Origin: Stratiformator vulcanicus
GTDB taxonomy: Bacteria > Planctomycetota > Planctomycetia > Planctomycetales > Planctomycetaceae
Reading direction: 5' to 3'
Length of the DNA: 64,000 nt
NCBI RefSeq assembly: GCF_007744515.1
Contig: NZ_CP036268.1
Span: 3,456,712 to 3,520,711 of the forward strand
The notes under the pieces: generated by a model
Database searches by the model: none
Seen by the model: the letters and a program-made list of their open reading frames with translations, nothing else
What the model was told of the DNA's origin: nothing
Position numbers and translations under genes: made by a program
In this document: positions 25,567 to 33,205 of the stretch, in pieces
Layout of the letters: the number at the start of each line of letters is the position of its first letter
Position numbering within the stretch: the first letter of the stretch is position 1

Positions 25567-25594
25567 AACAGCCCGTGCCAAAGCACGGGCTGTT
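25567..25594. terminator. Bidirectional terminator-like hairpin
   Basis: A perfect 12-bp stem AACAGCCCGTGC / GCACGGGCTGTT with a CAAA loop lies between convergent genes. A short T-containing tail is present on the plus side. Confidence 0.65.
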
Positions 25595-25638
25595 CTTCGT
25601 TTGAGGCGTCGCAAAGGTTTGAAGGGTCGCAAAGATCG

Positions 25639-25824
25639 TCAGACGCCCTGCAGCTCGCGATCCATTTGCGCCATCTCGTCGAGGATGACCGGGTGCCACT
25701 CCGTGTCGCGCTCCGCGGACTCGACGAAGTTCTTCCGCGCCCAAGTTCGCAGGCGCATTTCTTCGATCGCATCGATTTCAGTGTCGACCCGCTGTTCTGT
25801 TTCAACAAATAATGCGGCACTCAT
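25639..25824 (-). CDS. Small acidic helical protein, unknown
   Basis: About 61 residues from the ATG at 25824; an alternative ATG lies six codons upstream. The sequence is strongly helical and charged (TEIDAIEEMRLRTWARKNFV, then HPVILDEMAQMDREL) without Cys or a membrane segment. It resembles small conserved planctomycete proteins of unknown role. It lies alone, convergent with the CesT/YbjN-like gene across a terminator hairpin. Confidence 0.6.
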   Translation of the reverse strand: MSAALFVETEQRVDTEIDAIEEMRLRTWARKNFVESAERDTEWHPVILDEMAQMDRELQGV

Positions 25825-26043
25825 CCTCGGGACTCCCGACACGACCTTTTCGAACTGACAAAGAACAAAGGCAAATCACTCACACATCCGGAAATTCCGG
25901 CGGGATGAAATCCACCCATCAACATGTCAATATGATATCGCGTCCGAATCAGATTTCCCAGTAACTTCGGGATCGGTTCGGAAACGAATCTTGACCGGGG
26001 CCTCGCCACCTCAATCAAACCCAACAGCGGGCATTGATCCGAA

Positions 26044-26502
26044 ATGGACGCTCATCACGGCGGAGTAACCTCGCCGGACGGCAACAATCTCGACAGCAGC
26101 AAAGCGGAGCTTCCGGCGTCATTCCTCGAACTGGCCGCGTCGCGACGGCAGTGGATCGATGAAACACTCGCCCCCTGGTGCCGATCGGCATCGCGAACCG
26201 AGTTGGTCAAGGCGGAGGCGGAATGGACCAATCTTGCCGGTCGCGTCGACCCTCGGGGCACCTTGTGGAAGTGGGCGTGGGGCCGATTCCCGGCATTGGT
26301 GGAAGAGCAACTCGGCGAAATCGATGAAACTCACGAGGTTCGCGTGACTCGTTGCGATGGCTCCTACGTGACCGGATACCCCGACGCCCGCCGTAGCGAA
26401 CACGGGCGTTTGGCGATCATCTCCACCGCAGAGGATGACGCCGACCCGATTTCGATCGATGAAATCGCAAGCGTCGAACGCGCGTTGTCGCCGCACGTTT
26501 AG
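26044..26502 (+). CDS. Hypothetical protein, unknown function
   Basis: A 152-residue acidic cytoplasmic protein. An N-terminal helical region (SFLELAASRRQWIDETLAPW, residues about 26-45) is followed by a WKWAWGRFPALVEEQL segment and a beta-rich C-terminus (VRVTRCDGSYVTGYP, LAIISTAEDDADPISI) that resembles small Sm-like or SH3-like barrels. No known family is recognised. Its TAG stop lies inside the family B hairpin at 26497-26546, so the repeat supplies the last codons. Confidence 0.65.
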   Translation: MDAHHGGVTSPDGNNLDSSKAELPASFLELAASRRQWIDETLAPWCRSASRTELVKAEAEWTNLAGRVDPRGTLWKWAWGRFPALVEEQLGEIDETHEVRVTRCDGSYVTGYPDARRSEHGRLAIISTAEDDADPISIDEIASVERALSPHV

Positions 26503-26546
26503 CCGCGACCGACAGGAAGCGCGCTCCCAATCGGTCGCGGCTAAAC
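26497..26546. repeat. Family B hairpin overlapping a stop codon
   Basis: GTTTAGCCGCGACCG, a variable AGGAAGCGCGCTCCC loop region, then CGGTCGCGGCTAAAC. Near-identical to 22242-22291. The upstream gene terminates at the TAG within its left arm. Confidence 0.75.
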
Positions 26547-26557
26547 GGGGATGAAAT

Positions 26558-27994
26558 TTATCTTCGCTTCGGCGAGGGTCGCGTCGTGGGGGAGCGACGA
26601 CTCTTGACCGGGCGGGCGGCGTTGCCGCGATCCGTGGAGTACTTCTCCTCCGATTGCTCGGCGTCACGGGCTCGGAGAATCAGCTTGACCGGCACCTCAT
26701 CGAACGGGAATGCATCGCGAAGTTTCCCCATCAAGTAACGCGTCCAACTGTCGGTGAACAATTTCGGATCATTGCACTTGAGCACGATAGTGGGCGGCTC
26801 GGTCGAAACCTGCGTCGCGAAGAAAATTTTGGGGCGCCGATTCTTTTTCATCGGCGGAGGCTGGCGGTCGATCGCATCGCGGACGATCGAATTGAGTTTT
26901 CCCGTCGAGACCCGCACCCGCGCCTGCTTGAAGATCGACTGGGCGAGATTAATCACCGGCCGAACATTGCGGCCCTCCTGAGCCGTCACAAACGCAACCG
27001 GCATGAACGACAGGGTCGGGAAGGTGCGACCGATGTAAGCCGTCCACTTCTCGGTCGTCATTTCCTCGCCGGTTCCCAAGTCCCACTTATTGATCACGAA
27101 GATGCAAGGCTTGTAGTACCGGCCGATCTCTTCGATCAGATTCTTGTCGACCTTTGAAATGGTCTCGGTCGCGCTGAGAAACATCAGCACGACGTCGGCC
27201 CGGCGAATGCTCTTTTGGGCGCGGACGAGGCTGTAGAACTCGATGTCGCCCTCGAGGCTCTTTTTGCGCCGCACGCCGGGGGTATCGATCGCAATGAACG
27301 ACCGGCCGTCGCCTTCGAACCGCACATCAATGCTGTCGCGGGTGGTGCCGGCGACCTCGCTCACGATGACGCGTTCTTCTTCGGCGATCGCGTTGATGAA
27401 CGTGCTCTTACCAACGTTGCGGCGTCCCACGATCGCGAGCTTCATCTCCGGCTCGGTAATCTGGGCTTCGCCGAAAGTCGCTTCATCCTCGGCCGCCGGG
27501 GGCAACGCCTTGACGATCGCCGCGAACAGGCCACTGCGATTCTCGTTACCTTTGACGCTCGTCAGCACGACCGGTGCATCGGCCAAACCGAGGAACTCGG
27601 CCTGTTCCATCGCGTATTTCGCCGAATCGCATTTATTGATCACGAGAATTTTCGGGATGTCGCGACCGCGCAGCAGCTTCGCGACTTCATCGTCGTGCGG
27701 CAATTTTCCCGTCCGCGCATCGACCACGAACAGGATCACATCGGCCTGTTCGATGCCGTAGCGAATCTGCTTTTCGATATCGGCTTCTAGTTCGTCACTG
27801 TCGATAATCCCGATACCGCCGGTGTCGACGATCTCAAAGTAGCGGCCCTTCTCCCGACAGATGTAAGTCAAGCGATCGCGCGTGACTCCCGCGGTCGGAT
27901 CAACGATCGAAATCAACCGGCCGGCCAGCCAGTTAAAGATCGAACTCTTGCCGACATTCGGACGGCCGACGATCGCAACACGGGGGAGAGGCAT
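26558..27994 (-). CDS. der: Ribosome-assembly GTPase Der (EngA)
   Basis: A 478-residue protein with two tandem Era-like GTPase domains. G1 motifs are GRPNVGKSS at 10-18 and GRRNVGKST near 190. G3 appears as DTGG and DTPGV, and both NKCD and NKWD G4 motifs are present. The C-terminal KH-like domain follows (KLRDAFPFDEVPVKLILRAR) with a lysine/arginine-rich tail. Der acts in late 50S subunit maturation. A small gene (28046-28312) lies 51 bases upstream on the same strand and may be co-transcribed. Confidence 0.96.
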   Translation of the reverse strand: MPLPRVAIVGRPNVGKSSIFNWLAGRLISIVDPTAGVTRDRLTYICREKGRYFEIVDTGGIGIIDSDELEADIEKQIRYGIEQADVILFVVDARTGKLPHDDEVAKLLRGRDIPKILVINKCDSAKYAMEQAEFLGLADAPVVLTSVKGNENRSGLFAAIVKALPPAAEDEATFGEAQITEPEMKLAIVGRRNVGKSTFINAIAEEERVIVSEVAGTTRDSIDVRFEGDGRSFIAIDTPGVRRKKSLEGDIEFYSLVRAQKSIRRADVVLMFLSATETISKVDKNLIEEIGRYYKPCIFVINKWDLGTGEEMTTEKWTAYIGRTFPTLSFMPVAFVTAQEGRNVRPVINLAQSIFKQARVRVSTGKLNSIVRDAIDRQPPPMKKNRRPKIFFATQVSTEPPTIVLKCNDPKLFTDSWTRYLMGKLRDAFPFDEVPVKLILRARDAEQSEEKYSTDRGNAARPVKSRRSPTTRPSPKRR

Positions 27995-28045
27995 TGGGGA
28001 GGCGGGTGATTGAACGAGAGGGCGAGCGGGTGTCAGTTATTTCAG

Positions 28046-28312
28046 TCAAGCGACGGCTGTCACGTCGTCGCTTTGGATCAAGTCGTGAAGCCGGATATCG
28101 ACTCCGATATCGTCCGCACTGGCGCCGTCGGGGAGGCTCTCCGACAACGAATGCATTCGACCGTCAACCTCCATGTGAACTTCACCGCGTCCAGGTTCGA
28201 TCACGGTCGCCTCACGCAGTACGATCCGATCAGGCGCGATCTGGGCAAGCAAAATTTCCCGGTCCTCGATTGTCAGTGAAAGCCGGACGTCGGCGGAGTA
28301 GCCGCTACTCAT
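28046..28312 (-). CDS. Small conserved protein upstream of der
   Basis: An 88-residue acidic protein, mostly predicted beta strand: ADVRLSLTIEDREILLAQIA, then RIVLREATVIEPGRGEVHME. It could form a small beta-barrel or sandwich. No Cys, signal peptide or known motif is seen. It lies 51 bases before der on the same strand, so an operon is likely, but a link to ribosome assembly is only positional. Confidence 0.65.
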   Translation of the reverse strand: MSSGYSADVRLSLTIEDREILLAQIAPDRIVLREATVIEPGRGEVHMEVDGRMHSLSESLPDGASADDIGVDIRLHDLIQSDDVTAVA

Positions 28313-28447
28313 GGCAGAACCTCCTCTGATCGATCGCCTTTACGCGGAGCCGTTAGCAAGGATGGAATCCTATTCCGCCAGCAGGAAAATAACACGCCTC
28401 TCTCGGCTTGGTTATGGTCAGGACGGGATCGAGAACTCGAAAAACAT

Positions 28448-28594
28448 GGGTGGCCCGGACCCTACAGGTCCGGGTCGCGAAGCGACAAGAGGTCTTGGGG
28501 CGGTGTTGACAATCCAGCGCCGACAACGACTTTGGAGTCGGTTCCCAGACCTCTTGCGGCTGCGCCGCCCGGTTCTGTAGGAACCGGGCCACCC
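28448..28594. repeat. REPIN-like paired inverted palindrome (family A, pair 2)
   Basis: The left half is GGGTGGCCCGGACC..GGTCCGGG, then TCGC-GAA-GCGA, then CAAGAGGTCT. The right half is the inverted form AGACCTCTTG, CGGC-TGC-GCCG, CCCGGTTC..GAACCGGGCCACCC. About 45 bases lie between. This is the clearest example of the family. Confidence 0.85.
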
Positions 28595-28720
28595 GCAAAT
28601 GTCCAATTCGCGCGCGAGTTCGAGTCGCGATTCGGTATCTTTCTCTCCGACCTCAAGCCGGGCAATATCGAATTCGCGAGTGACCCGTCATAATAGCGAT
28701 ATGGCGAGTAAGTAATGTGT

Positions 28721-28860
28721 GTGGCCCGGACATCGTCCGGGCGGCGCAGCCGCAAGAGCATTCAGCTACTGACCTCAGAAAACGATTCCGGCCACGTTCC
28801 TCTGCGAATTTGCAGCTGAATACTCTTGTCGCGATGCGACCCGGACGGTGTCCGGGCCAC
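28721..28860. repeat. REPIN-like paired inverted palindrome (family A, pair 3)
   Basis: The left half is GTGGCCCGGACATCGTCCGG, then GGC-GCA-GCC, then CAAGAGCATTCAGCT. The right half is its inverted counterpart AGCTGAATACTCTTG, GTCGCGATGCGAC, CCGGACGGTGTCCGGGCCAC. It lies 126 bases after pair 2, just upstream of hpnC. Confidence 0.85.
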
Positions 28861-28927
28861 TCCTATTCTGAAATTGCGATTGAAAAATTGATCCGGCAAA
28901 ACCAAGTCGGGGATACTCGATTGTGGA

Positions 28928-29914
28928 ATGTTTCCCGAGTCGAATACGGTGGAATTTGTGACCACTTCCCCGACCCTCGTCGCCAATTCGACCTTCACCC
29001 CTCACCTCGCCGCTTGGGGTCCGGAGTCGGATCAGGTCAAGCCGTCGCGGGAAGAAGCCGAAGCCTATACGCGAACGTTGGCGCGATCGCATTACGAAAA
29101 TTTCCCGATGGCGTCGCTGCTTTTGCCCAAGAAGCTCCGGCAGCACTTCTTCAACGTTTACGCCTATTGTCGGTGGGCGGACGATCTCGGTGATGAGGTC
29201 GAAGGGACCGAAGAGTCGCTCCGGCTGCTCGACTGGTGGGAAGGCGAACTCGACGCGATGTACGATAGCGAAACCCGGCATCCGGTGTTCGTCGCCCTGC
29301 AGCGAACGGTTCAAGAATTCGGCATCCCGCGGGAACCATTTGCCGAGTTGATCTCCGCCTTCCGACAGGATCAGACGACCGCCACCTATCAAACGTTCGA
29401 CGAATTGCACGACTATTGCCGCCGCAGTGCCGATCCGGTCGGGCGACTCGTGCTGTATTTGATCGACTCGTATGACGAAGCAAACGCCGAACTTTCCGAC
29501 TCGATCTGCACGGGACTGCAACTCGTCAATTTCTGGCAGGACGTCGCGCGGGACGCGGATATCGGTCGGTGCTATCTGCCCGCCGAAGACCGCCGGCGAT
29601 TCGGTTATTCCGATGAGGATTTCGCCGAGCGGCGGACGAATGAGCCGTTCATCGAACTGATGCGATTCGAAGTTGATCGGGCTCACCGCTTCCTTGTCGC
29701 CGGCTTGCCGCTCGTCGATCGGTTGCGAGGTCGGTTTCGCGTCGATATCGAACTGTTCGCCCGGGGCGGACTGGCGATGTGCGATCGGATCGAGGCGATC
29801 GACTACCGCGTGTGGGACGTGCGACCCAAAATCTCGAAGTGGGAAGCGGCCCGGTTGGCGATGTCGGTGATCTCGCGCCGCGTGCTGTGGTCGCGGAGAC
29901 GACCCTCGAAATGA
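28928..29914 (+). CDS. hpnC: Squalene synthase HpnC (hydroxysqualene synthase-like)
   Basis: A 328-residue trans-isoprenyl diphosphate synthase. The two Asp-rich motifs are in AYCRWADDLGDEVEG (residues about 75-90) and NFWQDVARDADIGR (about 198-212). Further family helices, such as YCRRSADPVGRLVLYLI, are present. In the HpnCDE pathway HpnD makes presqualene diphosphate from two farnesyl diphosphates and HpnC converts it to hydroxysqualene. The downstream gene starts at an ATGA overlap, so the two are coupled. The ATG at 28928 has a weak Shine-Dalgarno, and GTG codons slightly downstream are alternatives. Confidence 0.92.
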   Translation: MFPESNTVEFVTTSPTLVANSTFTPHLAAWGPESDQVKPSREEAEAYTRTLARSHYENFPMASLLLPKKLRQHFFNVYAYCRWADDLGDEVEGTEESLRLLDWWEGELDAMYDSETRHPVFVALQRTVQEFGIPREPFAELISAFRQDQTTATYQTFDELHDYCRRSADPVGRLVLYLIDSYDEANAELSDSICTGLQLVNFWQDVARDADIGRCYLPAEDRRRFGYSDEDFAERRTNEPFIELMRFEVDRAHRFLVAGLPLVDRLRGRFRVDIELFARGGLAMCDRIEAIDYRVWDVRPKISKWEAARLAMSVISRRVLWSRRRPSK

Positions 29915-30798
29915 GTATCGACCGAGCGCTCGCCGAGTCTTATCGCTATTGCAGTCGATTGACGCGCAGTCGGGCCGGCAATTTCTACTACTCGTTTCTC
30001 CCGCTACCGGCCGTCAGTCGTCGCGAGATGTGTGCGCTGTATGCCTATATGCGGGTGTGCGATGACATTGCGGATGACGAGGCGAAGTCGGTCGCGATTC
30101 GACGCATTGAACTTTACAGTTGGCGAAGTGACGTCGAAGCCGCACTCGCCGGCGAAGCAGCTCGGCATCCGGTATTGCCGGCGTTGGCCGACGTCGTGCG
30201 GCTGCGCGATATTCCGACGGAACTGCTGTTCGACGTTTTGACCGGCGTGGCCTCCGATCTCGATCCGACGCCCATCGACACGTTCGCCGATCTCGAACGT
30301 TACTGTTATCACGTGGCCGGGGCGGTCGGCTTGTGCTGCATTCATATCTGGGGCTTCGATCACACGGACGACGCAAAGGCACGGGCGATTGACTGCGGCC
30401 TCGCCTTTCAACTCACCAATATCTTGCGCGATTTACGAGAAGATGCGTTGTCGGGTCGCGCGTACATTCCCCGCGAAGATTTCAAGCGGTTCGGCGTAAC
30501 GGTCGAATCAATCGCCGACGGCACGTCGAGTGACGACTTCAATCGATTGATGAAATTTGAAACCGATCGAGCGGCCGAGTATTACAGCCGGGCGGGCGAC
30601 CTGTTCGCTCATCTCGACCCGGCCGGGCGACCGGTCCTCAAGGCAATGATGCGAATCTACGGCGGGCTGCTCAGCCGCATCCGCCGCGCCCCGGAGGGTG
30701 TGCTCGTCGGTCGCGTTAGTCTCCCCCGGTGGAAGAAACTCTTAATCGCGGCCGATGCCGTCGTGCGTCCTGCTGCGACCCCAACCTCATGGTGTTGA
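29911..30798 (+). CDS. hpnD: Presqualene diphosphate synthase HpnD
   Basis: 295 residues from the ATG at 29911, overlapping the hpnC stop by four bases. The frame is open further upstream within hpnC, but the chosen start gives the usual SIDRALAESYRYCSRLTRSR opening. Asp-rich motifs: YMRVCDDIADDE (residues about 48-60) and LTNILRDLREDALSGRAYIP. It condenses two farnesyl diphosphates to presqualene diphosphate at the membrane surface. The third enzyme, the HpnE amine oxidase, is not adjacent. In planctomycetes this route can feed C30 carotenoids or hopanoids, and the window does not show which. Confidence 0.93.
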   Translation: MSIDRALAESYRYCSRLTRSRAGNFYYSFLPLPAVSRREMCALYAYMRVCDDIADDEAKSVAIRRIELYSWRSDVEAALAGEAARHPVLPALADVVRLRDIPTELLFDVLTGVASDLDPTPIDTFADLERYCYHVAGAVGLCCIHIWGFDHTDDAKARAIDCGLAFQLTNILRDLREDALSGRAYIPREDFKRFGVTVESIADGTSSDDFNRLMKFETDRAAEYYSRAGDLFAHLDPAGRPVLKAMMRIYGGLLSRIRRAPEGVLVGRVSLPRWKKLLIAADAVVRPAATPTSWC

Positions 30799-30808
30799 GA
30801 AAATACAA

Positions 30809-30838
30809 AAAGCCCACGGGTCGCAACCCGTGGGCTTT
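30809..30838. terminator. Bidirectional palindromic terminator between hpnD and YHS gene
   Basis: AAAGCCCACGGG-TCGCAA-CCCGTGGGCTTT, a 12-bp stem with an A-run before and TTT after, lies between two convergent stops. It differs from the trpC hairpin at two mirrored positions. Confidence 0.75.
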
Positions 30839-30863
30839 CCGATTCACCAATTCACGTTTCGAA

Positions 30864-32816
30864 TTAGTAAGGCATCTGGAACTTCGTAGGGTCGCTGTTA
30901 AATTCGCCCAGCGATGAAGTCGAGCGGAACAGATAGAGCCGGTCCTTAAACCAGACCGCGTTCCGCAACGTGCCTTCGGTCTCGATTTCACCGGCGGCGG
31001 TCAGGACGACATCGTGACCACCGTTGACGGGAGCGTAGCGTGACGGATCGGCATCGAACTTGGCTTTCGCCTCGGCCGATGAGAACTCGTAGGTCCTCGA
31101 TTCGAAGATCGAGACATACGTCGGGTCGGCGTCGGTCAGGTCTCGCGAGTCACGAAGGGTGACCGGGCAGAAGCCCTGGAAGCCGCCGAGGTCGCTGCGT
31201 TGCTCCAACTTTGCCAGCATCGCCCGGCGTCGTCGCTCCTCCGGAGTTTCCTTGGCGACTTTCTGCTCCGGTGACAGCTCTTGAGGAGCGGAGACTTGAA
31301 CCTTCTGTTGAGGTGACATCTCTTGAGTTGATGTCACAGTCGCGAGTTCGCCGGTTGTTTCGATTCGACGTTCCGGGGTCAGTCCGTCCGACTCGAACGA
31401 CGGGATTTCTGTCGGTGTCTCCACGATCAGGTTCGCTTCAACGGTCGCCGCTTCAGGCTCCACCGGGGCAAAAGCGGAAGTCTCCTTCGGTTCGGCAGTC
31501 GCTACGGTCGAATTCTCCAGCAATTCAAACGGGTTCGCTTCCGCAGCCTCGTCGCTCTTCGCAGCCGGAGTCTTTGGTCCGATGACGGCGACTTCAAGAG
31601 GTTCAAACATCACCGCATCGTCATTCGATTCAGCAGTCGGTGCCGGTGGGACTTGCGCGATCGCCGGCAAGTCGAGCGACGGGACGTCATTTTGCGACTT
31701 GACCGATTTCGAAACGTCCGGGCGAGCCGATGCCGGTTTCCGCTCAGCCACCATCGTCGGCGAGCCGCCCTGCAGCGACCGTACGACTGGTGGTTTGGGC
31801 GGCTGATTCTTATCAGCTTCACCATCGCCGTTGTCGCGGCTGAAACGGCGTTTCAATGCTGCGATCAAACCGCTTCGGCGAGGTTTGTTCGACGTCTCCG
31901 GCCGATCGGAGGCCTCGGCGACTTCGGGCTTTGATTTCGCCTCGGCTTGCGGCGACTTGGATTTCGACTTGTCGGCATAGGCCGAGCTATAAGTATTGGC
32001 TGCGATGACGGCGTCTCGATCGGTCGACTCGCCCGCCGAGCGGAACGGGGTCGCCGACGATGTGCGACGAACGTTGGCGTCAGCGCCATTTGCTTTCGCC
32101 GCCCCTTGGGTCGACTTAGCGTACGCTTCTGCTAGAGGAGAGTTCGGTCGGACCTGTTCGGGACGTGCCGGAAGCTGCGGAGCAGGCGCGGGCGGCACGA
32201 CGGCGAACTCGGGCTTTGATTCCACGAGTGGCGATTTCGGCTCGATCGAGAAGGCCGGTTGAGCCCGACGAGCTTTCGCGGACAGCGACTTCACTGCAGG
32301 CGGAGTCGGCGGAGCGACGGGTGATCCGCTACGACGGTTGCTCCGGGCGATCATTGCTCTCAGTCGGCTGAGCACTCCCTTATTCGATTGGCTTTTTGTT
32401 TCTTCAACCTTCCTTTGTTCCACCTTCTTCGAAGGCGCGACGGTCTTCTCTGCCGAAGCCGCCGAGGCGACAACTTTCGACTTCGGAGCCTTCGGAATCG
32501 GAGCGAAAGTCAGAGGCTCGCCCATCGCCGGTGCCGGCGCCGGAGGAGGAGAAAAAGTAGTCTTCGCGTCGACTCGCGACGCCGGTGCCGGAGCAGCGGG
32601 CGGCACGAATGCGGCCGGTCGGATTCGTTCGCCGCGGTCGCGGGTTCCTCCAACTGCCGACAGCTCTCGCTGAATCGCTTCCTGGAGCGTCAATTGGGCC
32701 TCGGCCCGCACCGGTTCGCCCGCGGGGGCCAACCCCGGCGAAACGATTCCGGCGATCAACACCCCCGCCGCACAGCGTCGTGACATGACCGATTGAAACA
32801 GACGAGCATGACCCAT
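30864..32816 (-). CDS. Secreted protein with long disordered region and C-terminal YHS-like domains
   Basis: About 650 residues from the ATG at 32816 (AGGAG Shine-Dalgarno upstream); the longer open frame to 33077 lacks support. A signal peptide (GVLIAGIVSPGLAPAGE) is followed by about 480 residues of Ala/Pro/Ser/Lys-rich low complexity. The last 110 residues look ordered: GFQGFCPVTLRDSRDL, then YEFSSAEAKAKFDADPSRYA, then a second half DRLYLFRSTSSLGEFNSDPT. The CPVT and F-x-S-x-F-x-x-x-P pattern is that of YHS domains, here apparently doubled and with only one Cys. YHS domains bind metals or proteins. Function is unknown. Confidence 0.8.
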   Translation of the reverse strand: MGHARLFQSVMSRRCAAGVLIAGIVSPGLAPAGEPVRAEAQLTLQEAIQRELSAVGGTRDRGERIRPAAFVPPAAPAPASRVDAKTTFSPPPAPAPAMGEPLTFAPIPKAPKSKVVASAASAEKTVAPSKKVEQRKVEETKSQSNKGVLSRLRAMIARSNRRSGSPVAPPTPPAVKSLSAKARRAQPAFSIEPKSPLVESKPEFAVVPPAPAPQLPARPEQVRPNSPLAEAYAKSTQGAAKANGADANVRRTSSATPFRSAGESTDRDAVIAANTYSSAYADKSKSKSPQAEAKSKPEVAEASDRPETSNKPRRSGLIAALKRRFSRDNGDGEADKNQPPKPPVVRSLQGGSPTMVAERKPASARPDVSKSVKSQNDVPSLDLPAIAQVPPAPTAESNDDAVMFEPLEVAVIGPKTPAAKSDEAAEANPFELLENSTVATAEPKETSAFAPVEPEAATVEANLIVETPTEIPSFESDGLTPERRIETTGELATVTSTQEMSPQQKVQVSAPQELSPEQKVAKETPEERRRRAMLAKLEQRSDLGGFQGFCPVTLRDSRDLTDADPTYVSIFESRTYEFSSAEAKAKFDADPSRYAPVNGGHDVVLTAAGEIETEGTLRNAVWFKDRLYLFRSTSSLGEFNSDPTKFQMPY

Positions 32817-33205
32817 TGTGAGTTTACTCCTAAGGATGGCCGGTCGAGGCCGACGCGGTGCTGCCGTTGAGAGCGGGGAACTCCGTCGGGACCGTGACCG
32901 CAAACATTGCGACCGGCCTGAATCGGAGGAATAATGCACTCCCGCGGAAGTCTGTATCGACGCCAACGGGGGTACCGGTTGTTCCGGGTGTGACGGATTT
33001 GACTGTCTTTCCGGAAGCAGTACCGGCACGGCCCGGACGATCGTGACGACCCGCAAGGCTTGCCTAAACTTCTGCATCGCCGCCAGACTTCGCAGTTTAC
33101 ATCGCGGTCGGATGCATCAGTCCAATTCGAAACGAATGCTGATGCCGCATCAACACGTCTGCGGCGGCTTCGATCACTTCAATCTCAACACAGCATGGAT
33201 TTGCA
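32817..33205. other. Divergent intergenic region, no gene recognised
   Basis: It separates the YHS-tailed gene (minus) from sppA (plus). No Shine-Dalgarno-led frame, repeat or RNA gene is seen. The promoters of both genes must lie here, but no strong sigma70 boxes stand out. Confidence 0.5.

Noticed and set aside
25821-26024. 67-codon minus-strand frame upstream of the small acidic protein
   Set aside because: No coding character or Shine-Dalgarno. It overlaps the probable promoter of the gene at 26044.
32817-33077. 87-codon N-terminal extension of the YHS-tailed protein
   Set aside because: The ATG at 32816 has a Shine-Dalgarno and begins a proper signal peptide. The extension would bury it.
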